Assembly: GCA_031289875.1 (NCBI GenBank)
Contig: JAITOO010000186.1
Coordinates: 1 to 7,958, forward strand
Direction: 5' to 3'
Length of the DNA: 7,958 nt
Source: Flavobacteriaceae bacterium
Lineage (GTDB): Bacteria; Bacteroidota; Bacteroidia; Flavobacteriales; Weeksellaceae
The notes under the pieces are model-generated. The model had not been told where the DNA came from and made no database searches. It worked only from the letters and a program-made list of their open reading frames with translations. Position numbers and translations under genes: made by a program. This document shows, in pieces, positions 6,922 to 7,958 of this stretch. The stretch's first letter is position 1; each line of letters begins with the position of its first letter.

Positions 6922-7737
6922 TTAAAATTCATACGCCAGCCGTCCAATCAGCGAAAAGCCGAGTACTGAGTTATAGTCTGCATTTATGTCAAATTTAAAG
7001 TCAGCGACCCTAATTCCTGCCCCAAAGGTCGGCACAAACGAGTCGTAGCCATAGGCTCCAAGCCGTATCACAAACTGTTTTTCATTGATGGCATACTCAA
7101 ATCCCGTCGCCCACCGCAGAGGAGTGGCAATTTCCTTGTCAAACTGCACAAGCCAGTCCACAGTGCCTTTGATTCGGTAGAGCGAACCTATCGAAAACAC
7201 AGTTGGCAAAGGCTGCTCGGCATATTCGGTTTTGATTTTTGAAAAAACAGGATTGAAAGCGTTAAAAGCAAGACTAAATTCGTCCGTAATTGCAACCGAT
7301 GCCCCAATTTGAGTGGTAAAAGCCCCTTTATAATGCTTTGATGCAGAGAGATATACCGTGTAGTAATCAAACTCTAATCCCAGAGAAAACTTTTCGGAAA
7401 ATTTTCTGGCAAAAGTCAAAGCCGTAATCATTTCGTTATACTCGGAGTAGCCAAAGTGCGAAAATGAGCCGCCAACGTTTATATATTTAGTTGGAAACCA
7501 CACATTTAAAACCTTATTTGCAAGTTCTTTTGTGATGTATCTGTTTTCATAAATCAATGCAAAACCAATCTTTTGCACATTACCCAAAGCGGCTGGATTT
7601 TGAAACGGCAACCAGTTTTCACAATACGCCACAGCAGCGTTGCCGCCTACAATAGTGGAGGGAATTACGGTTGTTTTTTGAGCCTGTATTTGAACGGTAA
7701 AACAGAGAATAAAAAATGAATAAAAAACTTTTTTCAT
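6922..7737 (-). CDS. Small outer-membrane beta-barrel protein, PorV/PorQ-like
   Basis: A 271-aa exported protein with a signal peptide (MKKVFYSFFILCF..., likely cleaved after A19). The mature part has NPAALG near its N-terminus, a motif shared by PorV/PorQ-type and related FadL-like outer-membrane proteins. Alternating strands rich in G, Y and F follow, and the last residue is phenylalanine (RLAYEF), the usual barrel-assembly signal. The function is unknown; a partner for the large HhH-barrel encoded 41 bases downstream is the obvious guess. I chose the ATG at 7737. The same frame extends to a TTG at 7761, but that codon falls inside a TAATTTTG promoter box and would put extra residues before a good signal peptide. 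No Shine-Dalgarno is present. Confidence 0.8.
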   Translation of the reverse strand: MKKVFYSFFILCFTVQIQAQKTTVIPSTIVGGNAAVAYCENWLPFQNPAALGNVQKIGFALIYENRYITKELANKVLNVWFPTKYINVGGSFSHFGYSEYNEMITALTFARKFSEKFSLGLEFDYYTVYLSASKHYKGAFTTQIGASVAITDEFSLAFNAFNPVFSKIKTEYAEQPLPTVFSIGSLYRIKGTVDWLVQFDKEIATPLRWATGFEYAINEKQFVIRLGAYGYDSFVPTFGAGIRVADFKFDINADYNSVLGFSLIGRLAYEF

Positions 7738-7758
7738 TATTTTAAAAATTATCGACCA

Positions 7759-7766
7759 CAAAATTA
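7759..7766 (-). promoter_or_regulatory. Candidate -7 box for the two-gene envelope operon
   Basis: The minus strand reads TAATTTTG, an exact match to TAnnTTTG. It lies 22 bases from the ATG at 7737, giving a leader of about 15 bases. The -33 region shows CTG about 18 bases upstream instead of TTG, so it is an imperfect promoter. It also decides the start codon of the downstream gene. Confidence 0.5.
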
Positions 7767-7958
7767 GTTAAAAAATCCGAATTTCAGTTTTTTTAGCCCT
7801 TTTGGTTAACCCACATTGCAGCCCCATCCCAAAAAATCAAAAAAAAATCGACAAATTTCAAAGAAATTTAGCCCAAAAATCAGTTATTTTCGAGGTCAAA
7901 AATCCGTAACCGTCTTATTTTCAAAACTTGATTTTAAAAAAAAGTGGTTTGTAGTGCT
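7767..7958. other. AT-rich upstream region with phased A/T tracts, no gene found
   Basis: No credible gene is seen in these 192 bases. On the minus strand one frame is open from the window edge for about 20 codons to a TGA; it could be the tail of an upstream gene but has no recognisable features. The region is built from runs of A or T about 10-12 bases apart and five copies of AAAAATC (starting at 7771, 7832, 7843, 7875 and 7898). It includes a perfect small hairpin, AAATTTC/GAAATTT (7853-7869), and the palindrome GGTTAACC (7804-7811). TTTAGCCC occurs twice (7792-7799, 7867-7874), as does AAAAATCCG (7771-7779, 7898-7906). It sits directly upstream of the envelope operon promoter, so curved DNA or a regulatory region is plausible, as is a dispersed intergenic repeat. 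Confidence 0.5.
7853..7869. repeat. Perfect 7-bp inverted repeat with 3-base loop
   Basis: AAATTTC (7853-7859), AAA, then GAAATTT (7863-7869). It is too weak and has no suitable T-run context for a terminator. It may be a protein site, or one unit of the phased A/T pattern around it. Confidence 0.4.

Noticed and set aside
7800..7834. TTTTGG/CCAAAA inverted repeat as a terminator
   Set aside because: Only 6 bp of stem around a 23-base loop; such pairs are expected by chance in A/T-run-rich DNA.
7899..7958. C-terminal end of an upstream minus-strand gene
   Set aside because: One frame is open for about 20 codons from the edge, but the low-complexity sequence gives no protein-family signal; it cannot be called without more sequence.

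Overview
The window reads as chromosomal DNA from a member of the Bacteroidota. Gene starts are preceded by A-rich leaders with no Shine-Dalgarno motif. Candidate promoters have the phylum's TAnnTTTG -7 box, and the intergenic DNA is very AT-rich. The protein repertoire also fits: a long RecQ with a C-terminal extension, an outer-membrane barrel with a ComEA-like helix-hairpin-helix (HhH) segment, and a PorV/PorQ-like barrel. I cannot assign a genus.

All five credible genes are on the minus strand, so transcription runs from high to low coordinates. In that order: a 192-base AT-rich upstream region (7767-7958) ends in a TAATTTTG promoter box. A 271-aa outer-membrane barrel protein (6922-7737) follows. 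After 41 bases comes a 684-aa exported protein (4826-6880) with an HhH segment and a large predicted beta-barrel; the two look like one operon. A 480-base gap (4346-4825) holds inverted repeats and a good candidate promoter for the next unit. Then come recQ (2159-4345) and recA (1083-2096), 62 bases apart with no promoter box between them. A 138-base gap with a hairpin and a promoter box leads to a beta-class amino DNA methyltransferase (944 to the left edge) whose 3' end lies outside the window. No credible gene lies on the plus strand. I see no tRNA, rRNA, CRISPR array or insertion sequence.

Four of the five genes have a DNA-related family or motif: methylation (methyltransferase), strand exchange (RecA), unwinding (RecQ) and an HhH motif in an envelope protein. 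recA and recQ are housekeeping repair genes. A functional link with the envelope pair is a hypothesis, not something the sequence shows. The least explained parts are the HhH-barrel with its small barrel partner, the phased A/T tracts upstream of them, the palindrome just upstream of recA, and the inverted repeat over the recQ promoter box.
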